DNA of 64,000 bases from Malonomonas rubra (GTDB lineage: Bacteria; Desulfobacterota; Desulfuromonadia; Desulfuromonadales; Geopsychrobacteraceae). Numbering within the stretch: position 1 is the stretch's first letter; each line of letters begins with the position of its first letter. The stretch covers positions 1-64,000 of the forward strand of contig NZ_QKAP01000013.1 in NCBI RefSeq assembly GCF_003247215.1, written 5' to 3'. Below the pieces are notes generated by a model. That model did not search any database, was not told the DNA's origin, and saw only the letters and a program-made list of their open reading frames with translations. Made by a program: the position numbers and the translations under genes. Below are positions 28,030 to 36,981 of the stretch, in pieces.

Positions 28030-28058
28030 TTGACAAGTGCAGACCGTTTCCGTAACAT
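28030..28058 (+). promoter_or_regulatory. Sigma-70-type promoter for tRNA-His
   Basis: TTGACA at 28030-28035, a 17-bp spacer and TAACAT at 28053-28058, ending 16 bases before the tRNA. Consensus -35 and ideal spacing make this a good promoter. Confidence 0.75.
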
Positions 28059-28074
28059 GGCCGAGCTTTTTATG

Positions 28075-28150
28075 GTGGGTGTAGCTCAGTTGGCAGAGCA
28101 CCAGGTTGTGGCCCTGGTTGTCGAGGGTTCGATCCCCTTCACTCACCCCA
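28075..28150 (+). tRNA. tRNA-His (anticodon GTG)
   Basis: Full cloverleaf: acceptor GTGGGTG/CACTCAC, with an extra 5' G at 28074 as required for tRNA-His. The anticodon stem is CCAGG/CCTGG with loop TTGTGGC, the T loop is GTTCGATCC, and CCA is encoded. Confidence 0.95.
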
Positions 28151-28159
28151 TTTAAATAT

Positions 28160-28223
28160 AATGCTCACCTTCCGCACCCAATGACCCCGGCAACAGATCG
28201 GGTGGGTATGGGGGGTGAGCATT
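28160..28223 (+). ncRNA. Long structured hairpin between tRNA-His and tRNA-Leu
   Basis: AATGCTCACC (28160-28169) pairs perfectly with GGTGAGCATT (28214-28223). Inner segments also pair (ACCC with GGGT, CCCCG with CGGGT). There is no T tract, so it is not a standard terminator. It may guide tRNA processing or be a separate small RNA. Confidence 0.4.
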
Positions 28224-28247
28224 GTTAATTTATCATCAATTGTGTTA

Positions 28248-28334
28248 GCGGACGTGGTGGAATTGGTAGACACGCTAGGTTTAGGCCCTAGTGGGGGTTG
28301 CCCTGTGGGAGTTCGAGTCTCCCCGTCCGCACCA
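28248..28334 (+). tRNA. tRNA-Leu (anticodon TAG)
   Basis: An 87-base class II tRNA: acceptor GCGGACG pairing with CGTCCGC, anticodon stem CTAGG/CCTAG with loop TTTAGGC, a long variable arm, T loop GTTCGAGTC, and encoded CCA. Confidence 0.95.
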
Positions 28335-28426
28335 ATCTTAAGCAAATACAGTTTGTTTTTCGATGAAATGAACTGTTCTCTTTTTTATCGCTTCAAAGCG
28401 AAATAATCATCGGGAAGGAAAAGTTT

Positions 28427-29758
28427 ATGAGTGTCACTGTAGAGCAGGTGAGTTCCATTAAAAAGAAGCTGAGCATTGAAGTTGCTGCCGAAATGGTTGC
28501 CGAAGAACTCGAGAAGGGCTTCAAAAAAGTGGCCAAGGGTGCCAGCATCAAGGGATTTCGTAAAGGGAAGGTGCCTAAGGCTATCCTTGAGCAGCACTTT
28601 GGTCCGCGCGTTGAGTACGAAACGATCAACTCGCTAGTGAATAACACACTCTACAAGTCGATGGTTGAAAATAAGATCGAAGCTGTATCTCAGCCGGAAA
28701 TAGTCGAGACTGGTGCGATCGAAAGGGGCAAGCCGTTCACCTACCAGGCTGAGGTTGAGGTTCGCCCGGAAGTCACGGCAAAGGACTATACTGGTCTGGA
28801 TCTGGAAAAAGAAAAGTTCGTTTTCGACGATGCGATTGTTGATCAACAAATCGAGCAGATGGCTGCTTCCCGGGTTCAACTTGAGGTGTCCAAACGCAAG
28901 AAAGCCCGTGAAGGTGATACCGTTATCATTGATTTCGAAGGTTTTATTGATGACACCCCTTTTGAAAATGGTGCCGCGAAGGATTATCAGCTTGAGCTTG
29001 GCTCCAACAGCTTTATCCCTGGATTCGAAGATCAACTCATTGGCTTGAAACGTGAGGAAGAGAAAGAAATCAATGTCTCTTTCCCGGAGAGTTACGGGGC
29101 CAAAGAACTGGCCGGCAAGCCCGCAATGTTCAAAGTTTTGGTAAAGGAAATCAAAGAAAAGGTCGAACCGAAAATTGACGATTCTTTCGCAAAGGAGATG
29201 GGCTCTGAAAACCTTGAGGATTTGCGTGAAAAGGTTAAGGAGAACGCCATCAAGCAGGAGGAGGGGCGGATTAAAGGTCAACTTCAAGAAAACTTGATGG
29301 CCGCTTTGATCGAAAAGAACGAGTTTGAAGTCCCCGAAGGTATGGTGAAAAATCAGCTGATGCACCTTAAAGATAGTTTTTCCCAGCGTCTTAAGGCTCA
29401 GGGCATGTCTCTTGAGATGCTCGGAATGAACGATGAGAACTTCGCGAACACATATCGCGACATGGCGCTTCAGCAGGTCAAAGGTGAGATCCTGCTCGAT
29501 TCGATCGCCGAACAGGAAAAAATCGAATTGGCAGAGAACGCTGTTGATGACAAAATCAAGCAGTTTGCCGATGAGAGTAATGCTTCACTGGAGGATGTGC
29601 AAAAGTATTTCGAGAACGCTTCCGCCATGGCTGGTCTGAAAGGTCAGCTGTTGAATGAAAAAGTCATCGCTTTTCTGTTGGAGTCTGCTAGTGTGACAGA
29701 GGTCGATCCGAAGCAGCCAGAAGTTGAGCAGGATGAAACTACCGAGGAGGAAGCCTGA
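28427..29758 (+). CDS. tig: Trigger factor
   Basis: A 443-residue ribosome-associated chaperone with peptidyl-prolyl isomerase activity. The N-terminal ribosome-binding domain has the signature GFRKGKVPK near residue 45. The FKBP-like domain ([14 protein letters not shown]) lies about 160-245, and the C-terminal helical arms follow, ending in an acidic tail ([12 protein letters not shown]). It binds at the exit tunnel and shields nascent chains. Start ATG 28427 follows GGAAGGA. The clpP gene begins two bases after its stop, and tig-clpP-clpX is a conserved operon. Confidence 0.97.
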   Translation: MSVTVEQVSSIKKKLSIEVAAEMVAEELEKGFKKVAKGASIKGFRKGKVPKAILEQHFGPRVEYETINSLVNNTLYKSMVENKIEAVSQPEIVETGAIERGKPFTYQAEVEVRPEVTAKDYTGLDLEKEKFVFDDAIVDQQIEQMAASRVQLEVSKRKKAREGDTVIIDFEGFIDDTPFENGAAKDYQLELGSNSFIPGFEDQLIGLKREEEKEINVSFPESYGAKELAGKPAMFKVLVKEIKEKVEPKIDDSFAKEMGSENLEDLREKVKENAIKQEEGRIKGQLQENLMAALIEKNEFEVPEGMVKNQLMHLKDSFSQRLKAQGMSLEMLGMNDENFANTYRDMALQQVKGEILLDSIAEQEKIELAENAVDDKIKQFADESNASLEDVQKYFENASAMAGLKGQLLNEKVIAFLLESASVTEVDPKQPEVEQDETTEEEA

Positions 29759-29760
29759 TT

Positions 29761-30345
29761 ATGAGTTTGGTCCCGATGGTAGTAGAAGATTCCGGTCGTG
29801 GTGAACGTGCATATGATATCTATTCGCGTTTGCTTAAGGATCGGATCATTTTTCTTGGGGGTGCCATCGAAGATCATATGGCCAACCTGATCATTGCCCA
29901 GCTGTTGTTTCTGGAGTCTGAGGATCCGGATCGAGACATCCACCTGTACATCAATTCTCCAGGGGGGGTCGTTACCGCAGGGATGGCGATTTACGATACC
30001 ATGCAGTACCTCAAGGCGCCGGTATCGACCATCTGTGTCGGTCAGGCTGCCAGTATGGGGGCTGTGCTGCTGGCTGCCGGAGAAGAGGGGAAACGGTACG
30101 CGCTGCCGCATGCGCGCATTATGATCCACCAACCGCTCGGTGGTTTTCAGGGACAGGCGACGGACATCAACATTCATGCCCAGGAAATTCTCCGAATGCG
30201 GGAAAGTCTGAATGGTCTGCTGGCGAGGCATTGTCGGCAGGATATAGAGAAAATCGCCGCAGATACTGAGCGTGATTTTTTCATGGATAGCGCAGCGGCC
30301 TGTACTTATGGTATCATCGATTCCATCGTCGACAGAAAGAAGTAA
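29761..30345 (+). CDS. clpP: ATP-dependent Clp protease proteolytic subunit
   Basis: A 194-residue serine protease with the triad Ser98 (GQAASMGA), His123 (MIHQP) and Asp172. A short propeptide-like N-terminus ([12 protein letters not shown]) precedes the first helix ([10 protein letters not shown]). It forms the double-heptamer chamber fed by ClpX, whose gene follows 28 bp later. Length and residues are standard. Confidence 0.98.
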   Translation: MSLVPMVVEDSGRGERAYDIYSRLLKDRIIFLGGAIEDHMANLIIAQLLFLESEDPDRDIHLYINSPGGVVTAGMAIYDTMQYLKAPVSTICVGQAASMGAVLLAAGEEGKRYALPHARIMIHQPLGGFQGQATDINIHAQEILRMRESLNGLLARHCRQDIEKIAADTERDFFMDSAAACTYGIIDSIVDRKK

Positions 30346-30373
30346 ATCGACCAGTATCTGGAGGAGATGATAC

Positions 30374-31621
30374 GTGAGCGCAAAAGACGAAAATGGCCAG
30401 TTGACTTGTTCATTTTGCGGCAAATCGCAGGATGAGGTCAAAAAGCTGATAGCGGGTCCGACAGTTTATATTTGTGATGAATGTATAGAACTGTGTAACG
30501 ACATCATTGATGAAGAGGCACGTCTCGATGATGCGTCTGAGCAGGAATCGCGGAAATTGCCGAAGCCGGCTGAAATTCGCGAGATCCTTGACGAGTACGT
30601 CGTTGGTCAGGATCGGGCGAAAAAGGTTCTTTCGGTTGCGGTATACAATCATTACAAGCGGGTTGAGTTCGCAGAGAAGAACGATGATATAGAAATTCAG
30701 AAGAGTAATATCCTGCTGCTCGGCCCGACCGGTAGCGGTAAGACACTGCTGGCCCAGACCTTGGCCAAAGTGCTTGATGTGCCTTTTGCCATTGCTGATG
30801 CAACCAACCTGACCGAAGCTGGTTATGTCGGTGAAGACGTAGAGAATATTATTCTCAGTCTGCTTCAGGCTGCAGATTATGATCTGGAAAAAGCACAGCG
30901 TGGTATCATTTATATTGATGAAGTTGACAAGATCGCCCGTAAGTCGGAATCGCCGTCGATTACCCGTGATGTGTCAGGTGAAGGAGTTCAGCAGGCTCTG
31001 CTGAAAATTATTGAAGGAACCACTGCCAGCGTACCGCCGAAGGGTGGGCGCAAGCACCCGCAGCAGGAATTTCTTAAGGTCGATACCACCAATATTTTGT
31101 TCATCTGTGGAGGCGCTTTCTCCGGGTTGGAAAAGGTCATCAACAAGCGGATTGGTTCCAAAGTGATGGGTTTCGGTGCTGAAGTCAGGTCGATCAAAGA
31201 AGAGGAATTGGGCGAACTGCTGAGCAAGGTGCAACCGATGGACCTGCTCAAATACGGTCTGATCCCGGAATTTGTTGGCCGGTTACCGGTCATCGCGACC
31301 CTCAACGAACTTGACGAAGAGGCGTTGATCCAGATTCTGCGGGAACCGAAGAATGCGCTGATCAAACAGTATCAGCGCCTGCTTGAGATGGAGCGGGTTA
31401 ACTTGAAGTTTACCGATGGAGCACTGATTGCAATTGCCAAAGAAGCGCTTGAGCGTAAAACCGGTGCTCGTGGTCTGCGCTCCATTCTTGAGAATGCCAT
31501 GTTGGATGTGATGTACGATATCCCCTCGCAAGATCGGGTTAAGGAAGTCGTGCTGAATGAAGATGTTATTACCAAGGGTAGCAAGCCGATTATTCTCTAT
31601 GATGTTGCTGAGAGCGCTTAA
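30374..31621 (+). CDS. clpX: ATP-dependent Clp protease ATP-binding subunit ClpX
   Basis: A 415-residue AAA+ unfoldase starting at GTG with GGAGGAGA upstream. The N-terminal zinc-binding domain has Cys pairs CSFCGK and CDECIELC. Walker A is GPTGSGKT and Walker B is [10 protein letters not shown]. The pore loop is GYVGEDV and the ClpP-docking loop IGF-type position is near residue 265 (here KVMGFG). It unfolds tagged proteins and threads them into ClpP. Confidence 0.98.
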   Translation: MSAKDENGQLTCSFCGKSQDEVKKLIAGPTVYICDECIELCNDIIDEEARLDDASEQESRKLPKPAEIREILDEYVVGQDRAKKVLSVAVYNHYKRVEFAEKNDDIEIQKSNILLLGPTGSGKTLLAQTLAKVLDVPFAIADATNLTEAGYVGEDVENIILSLLQAADYDLEKAQRGIIYIDEVDKIARKSESPSITRDVSGEGVQQALLKIIEGTTASVPPKGGRKHPQQEFLKVDTTNILFICGGAFSGLEKVINKRIGSKVMGFGAEVRSIKEEELGELLSKVQPMDLLKYGLIPEFVGRLPVIATLNELDEEALIQILREPKNALIKQYQRLLEMERVNLKFTDGALIAIAKEALERKTGARGLRSILENAMLDVMYDIPSQDRVKEVVLNEDVITKGSKPIILYDVAESA

Positions 31622-31647
31622 GTCCCTATCTTAAAACAATACAAAAT

Positions 31648-31688
31648 AAAGAGCGTGGGTCCGTCGGTTGACGCCACGCTCTTTTCTC
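31648..31688 (+). terminator. Terminator-like hairpin between clpX and lon
   Basis: AAAGAGCGTGG (31648-31658) and CCACGCTCTTT (31674-31684) pair over 11 bp and are followed by a T/C-rich run. It probably ends most tig-clpPX transcripts and may lie in the lon leader, since lon starts 16 bases later with no promoter evident in between. Confidence 0.72.
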
Positions 31689-31703
31689 TTCACAGGTAAA
31701 CCT

Positions 31704-34052
31704 ATGTCTGAGCTTGTTGATCAAACCATGCCGACAGAACCTGTAGTGCTTCCGGTTTTGCCGCTGCGTGATATTGTTGTCTTCCCCTATATGGTTGCTC
31801 CTTTGTTTGTCGGGCGACCGCAGTCGATCGGTGCTTTGGAGAAGGCGACCGACAGCGACAAGTATATTTTCCTGATTAGCCAGAAGGATCCCAAGGTTGA
31901 TTCTCCAGCCGAAGAAGACCTCTACCAAGTAGGCTGCATCGGCAAGGTAGCGCAACTTCTCAAGCTGCCTGACGGGACAGTCAAAGTTCTGGTCGAAGGT
32001 TGCTGGCGCGCTCGGGTGTTAAAATTCTATCCTGGTGACGCTTTGATTCAGGCCGAGGTGGAGCCGCAGGAAGAGGTGCTGGAGAATACCGCCGAGGTCG
32101 CTGCATTGATGCGGGCCATTAACACCGCCTTTGAAAGCTACGTGAACCTGAGCAAAAAGCTATCCCCTGAGGTCAGTAACAGCGTTACCGGTATCGAGAG
32201 TCCGACCCGGCTGGCAGATACCATCGTCGGGCATCTGCAGATACCGATTGCCGATAAACAGGAGATTCTCGAACTGCTCAACCCCATGTTGCGTCTTGAG
32301 CATATTCTCGCCGTTCTGGAACAGGAAATAGAAATCCTGCAGATTGAAGGACGGATTCGCAGCCGGGTTAAAAGCCAGATGGAGCGCAGCCAGAAAGAGT
32401 ACTATCTGAATGAGCAGATGCGCGCTATCCAGAAGGAATTGGGCGAGAAGGACGAGTTTAAACAGGAAATTCTGCAGTTCGAAGAGCAGATCAAAAAGAA
32501 GCGCATGTCGAAAGAGGCCACGGACAAGGCCCATGCTGAACTGCGCAAATTAAAAATGATGTCGCCCATGTCGGCCGAAGCGACGGTAGTGCGCAATTAC
32601 ATCGAATGGCTGCTGTCGCTGCCGTGGAAGAAGATGACCAAGGATCGGCATGACCTGCTGCAGGCGGAAGCAATCCTTGAAGCTGATCACTACGGGTTGG
32701 AAAAGGTCAAGGAGCGGGTGCTTGAATATCTCGCCGTGCAGGCTCTGGTAAAGCAGATCAAGGGGCCGATCCTCTGTCTCGTCGGTCCTCCCGGAGTGGG
32801 GAAAACTTCCCTTGGGCAGTCGATCGCCAAAGCGTTGCAGCGAAAATTCGTCCGAATATCATTGGGGGGGGTTCGTGACGAAGCGGAGATCCGTGGACAT
32901 CGGCGCACCTACATTGGCGCCATGCCGGGAAAAATCATTCAAGGATTGCGCAAAGTCGGGGTGAATAATCCTGTCTTTATGCTCGATGAAATTGACAAGA
33001 TGAGTACCGATTTTCGCGGTGACCCTTCTTCTGCCCTTCTTGAAGTCCTCGATCCGGAGCAGAACAGCACCTTTGTAGACCATTTCCTTGATGTTGATTA
33101 CGACCTGTCGCAGGTCTTGTTTGTCGCTACCGCCAATAACCTTCATTCGATTCCTCGGCCACTGCATGATCGCCTTGAAGTGATCCGGGTGGAAGGTTAT
33201 TCGGAGGAGGAAAAGCTGCATATCGCGCGGCGTTATTTGCTAAAAAAGCAGAGCAATGCACATGGCCTGGGTGACAAGCAGGTTAAGTTTTCTGACCGTG
33301 CTCTCTATGAGATTGTTCGCCGCTATACTCGGGAATCTGGGGTTCGCAGCCTTGACCGCAGTATCGCTTCAGTGATGCGGAAATTGGCAAAAAGGGCACT
33401 TTTGGAAGGGAAAAAGAAAGCTTTTTCGGTCGCAGAGAATCAGATCAAGCAATATCTTGGAGTGCCGCAATATAAGTACGGGGTGCGCGAAGAAGAAGAT
33501 CAGGTCGGGGTATCGACCGGCTTGGCTTGGACGGAAACCGGCGGTGAGTTGCTGTCGATTGAGGTGACAACTCTGCCGGGCAAAGGGAAATTAACGATTA
33601 CCGGTAAACTAGGTGAGGTTATGCAGGAATCTGCTCAGGCGGCAATGAGTTATATCCGTTCTCGCTGGCAAGAGCTTGGCTTGGAGGAAGATTTTTACTC
33701 CAAACTGGATATCCATATTCATGTTCCCGAAGGAGCTGTGCCGAAAGACGGACCATCTGCAGGGATTACTATTGCGACAGCTTTGGCTTCGGCTTTAACC
33801 GGGAAGGCGGTTTGTAAGGACCTCGCGATGACTGGCGAGGTTACTTTACGCGGTCGAGTGCTGGCAATCGGCGGTGTTAAGGAGAAGTTGCTGGCTGCAC
33901 GCCGTGGTGGAATAAGAAAAATATTGATTCCGCAAGAGAATGGAAAAAATCTTTCTGAATTACCTGTTGAACTGACACGTTCAGTTGAGGTCATAACAGT
34001 TGCTCATATGGATCAAGTACTTAATGCAGCGATCCCGGAATTGGATATCTGA
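31704..34052 (+). CDS. lon: ATP-dependent Lon protease
   Basis: About 782 residues from ATG 31704 (AGGT upstream; the frame extends to TTG 31668 inside the hairpin). It has an N-terminal LON substrate-binding domain ([20 protein letters not shown]), a coiled-coil region, an AAA+ module with Walker [12 protein letters not shown] and Walker [10 protein letters not shown], and a C-terminal protease domain. The catalytic Ser is in [10 protein letters not shown] and the Lys in [14 protein letters not shown]. It degrades misfolded and regulatory proteins. The HU gene, a known Lon neighbour, follows. Confidence 0.98.
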   Translation: MSELVDQTMPTEPVVLPVLPLRDIVVFPYMVAPLFVGRPQSIGALEKATDSDKYIFLISQKDPKVDSPAEEDLYQVGCIGKVAQLLKLPDGTVKVLVEGCWRARVLKFYPGDALIQAEVEPQEEVLENTAEVAALMRAINTAFESYVNLSKKLSPEVSNSVTGIESPTRLADTIVGHLQIPIADKQEILELLNPMLRLEHILAVLEQEIEILQIEGRIRSRVKSQMERSQKEYYLNEQMRAIQKELGEKDEFKQEILQFEEQIKKKRMSKEATDKAHAELRKLKMMSPMSAEATVVRNYIEWLLSLPWKKMTKDRHDLLQAEAILEADHYGLEKVKERVLEYLAVQALVKQIKGPILCLVGPPGVGKTSLGQSIAKALQRKFVRISLGGVRDEAEIRGHRRTYIGAMPGKIIQGLRKVGVNNPVFMLDEIDKMSTDFRGDPSSALLEVLDPEQNSTFVDHFLDVDYDLSQVLFVATANNLHSIPRPLHDRLEVIRVEGYSEEEKLHIARRYLLKKQSNAHGLGDKQVKFSDRALYEIVRRYTRESGVRSLDRSIASVMRKLAKRALLEGKKKAFSVAENQIKQYLGVPQYKYGVREEEDQVGVSTGLAWTETGGELLSIEVTTLPGKGKLTITGKLGEVMQESAQAAMSYIRSRWQELGLEEDFYSKLDIHIHVPEGAVPKDGPSAGITIATALASALTGKAVCKDLAMTGEVTLRGRVLAIGGVKEKLLAARRGGIRKILIPQENGKNLSELPVELTRSVEVITVAHMDQVLNAAIPELDI

Positions 34053-34123
34053 AGGCCGGTCTTAATGAATCCCTGAACCTTCGGAAAATCGCATAAAATG
34101 GGCAGAAAACAGGGAAAAAGGGC

Positions 34124-34153
34124 TTGACAGTTTTTTTGCAAACCTGATATATC
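34124..34153 (+). promoter_or_regulatory. Sigma-70 promoter of the HU gene
   Basis: TTGACA at 34124-34129 and TATATC at 34148-34153 (18-bp spacer), about 55 bases before the gene. The spacer contains a run of seven T. Confidence 0.8.
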
Positions 34154-34208
34154 TTATCGCGTTTTTAAGAAGTTTAATTTACTTTTAACTATCTATTGGA
34201 GGTGTGCT

Positions 34209-34481
34209 GTGACAAAAGCTGATCTGGTCAATGCAATGGCTGATAAGGCTGGTTTGAGCAAAACTGATGCTGAGGGTGCTTTGAAAGCTTTTACCGAAGC
34301 TGTTACCGATGCCTTGAAGGCCGGTGAAAAAGTTGCTCTGGTTGGTTTCGGAACATTCAGTGTTGGTAAGCGTGCTGCTCGTACCGGTCAGAATCCTCAG
34401 ACCGGCGCTAAGATCGAGATCGCTGCCGCGAATGTCCCTAAGTTCAAAGCTGGCAAAGCCTTGAAGGATTCCGTTAACTAA
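34209..34481 (+). CDS. hup: DNA-binding protein HU
   Basis: A 90-residue histone-like protein starting at GTG with GGAGGTG upstream. The sequence [17 protein letters not shown], the turn motif [19 protein letters not shown] and the [11 protein letters not shown]-terminus are standard. It bends and compacts DNA as a dimer. It is followed by its own hairpin and a tRNA cluster. Confidence 0.97.
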   Translation: MTKADLVNAMADKAGLSKTDAEGALKAFTEAVTDALKAGEKVALVGFGTFSVGKRAARTGQNPQTGAKIEIAAANVPKFKAGKALKDSVN

Positions 34482-34507
34482 ACAGCACAAACAAGTAAAA
34501 TAGATCG

Positions 34508-34571
34508 GAAGTAGGAAGCATAAGCAGCCCATCCACTGATCCCGCGCGGGCAGACTTGCTTCCTATTTCTT
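34508..34571 (+). terminator. Hairpin after the HU gene
   Basis: GAAGTAGGAAGCA (34508-34520) and TGCTTCCTATTTC (34557-34569) pair with one mismatch, followed by TTTC. A GC-rich inner stem (CCCGCGCGGG) lies in the long loop. It is a plausible terminator just before tRNA-Asp. Confidence 0.6.
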
Positions 34572-34574
34572 TCT

Positions 34575-34651
34575 GGGGCTGTAGTAGAGTCGGTTACAAC
34601 GCCGGCCTGTCACGCCGGAGGTCGCGGGTTCGAGTCCCGTCAGCCCCGCCA
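34575..34651 (+). tRNA. tRNA-Asp (anticodon GTC), first copy
   Basis: A 77-base cloverleaf: acceptor GGGGCTG/CAGCCCC, anticodon stem CCGGC/GCCGG with loop CTGTCAC, T loop GTTCGAGTC, and encoded CCA. It is identical to the copy at 34743. Confidence 0.95.
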
Positions 34652-34662
34652 TTTAAAAATAT

Positions 34663-34738
34663 GGGCGAATAGCTCAGCTGGGAGAGCGCCTGCCTTACAA
34701 GCAGGATGTCGGGGGTTCGAGCCCCTCTTCGCCCACCA
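34663..34738 (+). tRNA. tRNA-Val (anticodon TAC)
   Basis: A 76-base cloverleaf: acceptor GGGCGAA/TTCGCCC, anticodon stem CCTGC/GCAGG with loop CTTACAA, and encoded CCA. It sits between two identical tRNA-Asp genes. Confidence 0.95.
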
Positions 34739-34742
34739 TATT

Positions 34743-34819
34743 GGGGCTGTAGTAGAGTCGGTTACAACGCCGGCCTGTCACGCCGGAGGTCGCGGGTTCG
34801 AGTCCCGTCAGCCCCGCCA
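34743..34819 (+). tRNA. tRNA-Asp (anticodon GTC), second copy
   Basis: Identical over all 77 bases to the tRNA-Asp at 34575-34651, so a recent duplication or gene conversion. It is the last tRNA before a terminator. Confidence 0.95.
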
Positions 34820-34827
34820 TACATATC

Positions 34828-34862
34828 AAGAGGTAATCGTTTTGCGGTTACCTCTTTTTTTG
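34828..34862 (+). terminator. Terminator of the tRNA Asp-Val-Asp cluster
   Basis: AAGAGGTAA (34828-34836) pairs with TTACCTCTT (34848-34856), followed by a T tract. The next 137 bases up to 34998 show no gene. Confidence 0.9.
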
Positions 34863-34998
34863 TGTCCATTTAAACGGTCGAGTGAAATGGATTACCATGA
34901 GCGGAAATCTGAAATCATATAATGTAAAAATGGTAATTTAAGTTTGTCAAAAAGGGTAGGGAGGACTGGCTAGTAAGTGCTGCTCGCAAAATGGGTGT

Positions 34999-35774
34999 AT
35001 GACGAGATTTACCCTTCGGCATTTATCTTTTTGGGTTTTGCTGATCAGTGCCACCTGGGACTGCCTTTCACTCGCATCTGCAGCCCTGAGTCTGCTAGGC
35101 GACAATAACGGAGCCAATTCCCATCCACACAATTTATGCAGTAGCAGTAGCGCCGCAGGTCATTCCGGTACCGAAGATCGAATCTGTGTTTTCTTTTCTG
35201 TGGTGCTCCTCATGGGACCTTGTTAGCGGGATCTTGTGGAACAGAGATGATTCGTCAGACAACTTTCTTCTATATGCAGAAGTGGAGTCGTTGTTAGATA
35301 ACCCGGGTGTAACAGGTTATGATTATTCTGACCAGACCGAATATCATAACGGTTCCACAAGGCTCTGCCTGTCATGTCACGATGGTGTTACCGCCATTGC
35401 CGAGGTTATCAATGGCGGCAGCTTGAATCCATCCGGTTTAGGTAGTAGTAACTTTAATGGATCTGTTTGGGGCATAGGAATGCGGCACGAATACGATTAT
35501 CGATCTTTCCAATGCTCATCTCAATTCCTTTGTTTTTAGCGATTCCGCCCTCGCTTTGTATGCGACGATCCCTTATCCTGATGTCCCTAATTTCCGGGCT
35601 GACTGGACCGAGTTGTTGCCTGGTTTGCTTGATTCGCACAATCGACTGCAATGGGGCGGTTGTCATGAACCACATACCGATATTTATAACGACGGGGTTT
35701 ATGATTTACCGATGTGGCAACATTGTACCGGTGAAGATGTTGCTGAAATGCCGTTTTCAAGAGCTGTTATATGA
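34999..35774 (+). pseudogene. Multiheme cytochrome c pseudogene 1 (frameshifted)
   Basis: The first frame starts at ATG 34999 with a secretory N-terminus (FTLRHLSFWVLLIS). Homology-like sequence then moves through three frames: frame 1 to about 35190 (...DRICVF), frame 2 at 35220-35460 (SGILWNRDDSS, then an intact heme motif CLSCH), and frame 3 at 35480-35774 (NAHLNSFVFSDSALALYAT, YPDVPNF). One expected heme motif reads WGGCHEPH, with the first Cys changed to Trp. Another, after CVF, is lost at the frameshift. The pattern is of the doubled-CxxCH periplasmic cytochromes of this lineage. At least two indels make it dead. Confidence 0.8.
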
Positions 35775-35821
35775 GGCCACCGGCCAATATTAATCATAAT
35801 TAGCGAAGAATTCGGTAGGAG

Positions 35822-36919
35822 ATGATGAAGAAACAAACGCTGATTGCTCTTATTTTTTGTCTTTTGGTGACCTCAGGATATGCTTATATCAGAAGGCGCA
35901 TTCTGAAATGAGCACACGTGGATAAGAGGCTTCTCCCGAAGAGTTGCCGTGGTTGTCATCGCGGCATGAACATGTCGATTCGGAACGAAGAGCAGACTTG
36001 TCTTAATTGTCACGGTACCCCGATCAGAAGACAAAAGATGGTTGTTGGTGGATTATTGAAAAAATCAGCCGAAGGCCGCTTTGCCAACATCGAATCCGAA
36101 CTGAAAAATCCTTATAAAAACCTAGTGTTAACGACCCAAAGGATCCACAACCCGCTTGAAATTCTGCCAGAAACGTAGCTCAATGCGGCACGGCAAATAG
36201 AATGTGTTGATTGACACGACCCACATCTAGTTTTCGAAGAAAACCCTTTCAGCGGGATAACCGGGAAACGGGTCGGCAATTTTGGAACCGAGATTACCGA
36301 AGAATATGAACTTTGATATAAGTGTCATGCAAATAGCGCCTACCTGCCAGCCGATGCCACCGACAAGAAGCCTGAGTCTCGTCCGACCAATAAATCCTAT
36401 CAACCGGTTGAAAAAGAAGGGGCGAACGCCTAGGTTATCAGCCTGAAATAATCTTATGTAGCGAGAAAAGAACGGCCCGGTGATATCTCGATAATCATCT
36501 GTAGTGATTGTCATGGCAACGATAACGAGGCAGGTCCCCGTGGGCCACACGGGTTGATCTATCGTGGGTTGCTCGTCGCCAACTACGAGATGGAGGATGG
36601 CCGTAACGAAAGCACCTACGCATACGCTCTCTGTTACAAGTGTCATGACCGTGCTAGCATTTTCATGGATGAATGCTTCCCTTATAACTCATTGCATATT
36701 ATCGGCAATCGTAGCAGTAACCAGCGGCGAATCTCCCATTTCACCTGCCACGATGCACATGGCAGCACCAGTAATCAGTATTTGATCCGTTTCAACACTG
36801 ATGTCGTGGGAGAATACATGGAAGGTAAGTTGCGGTTCAGTGCACAAGGCGTCGCATCGTGGCACGGTTCCTGTGCGTTGAATTGTCACGGCGTTGAGCA
36901 TGAACCGAAAGAGTATTGA
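35822..36919 (+). pseudogene. Multiheme cytochrome c pseudogene 2 (six in-frame stops, no frameshift)
   Basis: After AGGAG, ATG 35822 opens a signal-peptide-like start (KKQTLIALIFCLLVTSGYA). The same frame runs for 365 codons to TGA at 36917 with stops at 35909 (TGA), 36176 (TAG), 36212 (TGA), 36314 (TGA), 36431 (TAG) and 36449 (TAA). Heme motifs seen are CRGCH, CLNCH, CSDCH, CYKCH and CALNCH (a CX3CH type). Two more read CVD-stop-H and stop-YKCH, where TGA replaces a heme Cys; another reads HFTCH for the expected CFTCH. It would have been a periplasmic electron carrier with about eight hemes. A terminator follows at 36947. Confidence 0.85.
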
Positions 36920-36946
36920 ATCCTGATATCCATGTAAAAGGTAGCC

Positions 36947-36978
36947 AGCCTCGCCGATCCGCTCGGACGAGGCTTTTT
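36947..36978 (+). terminator. Terminator after the cytochrome pseudogenes
   Basis: AGCCTCG (36947-36953) and CGAGGCT (36968-36974) form the stem, followed by TTTTT. It still looks functional. Confidence 0.8.
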
Positions 36979-36981
36979 GCT

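Noticed and set aside
36212..36316. TGA codons at heme cysteine positions read as selenocysteine
   Set aside because: The same frame also holds TAG and TAA stops, and no SECIS-like hairpin is evident after the TGA codons. Pseudogene decay explains all of them.
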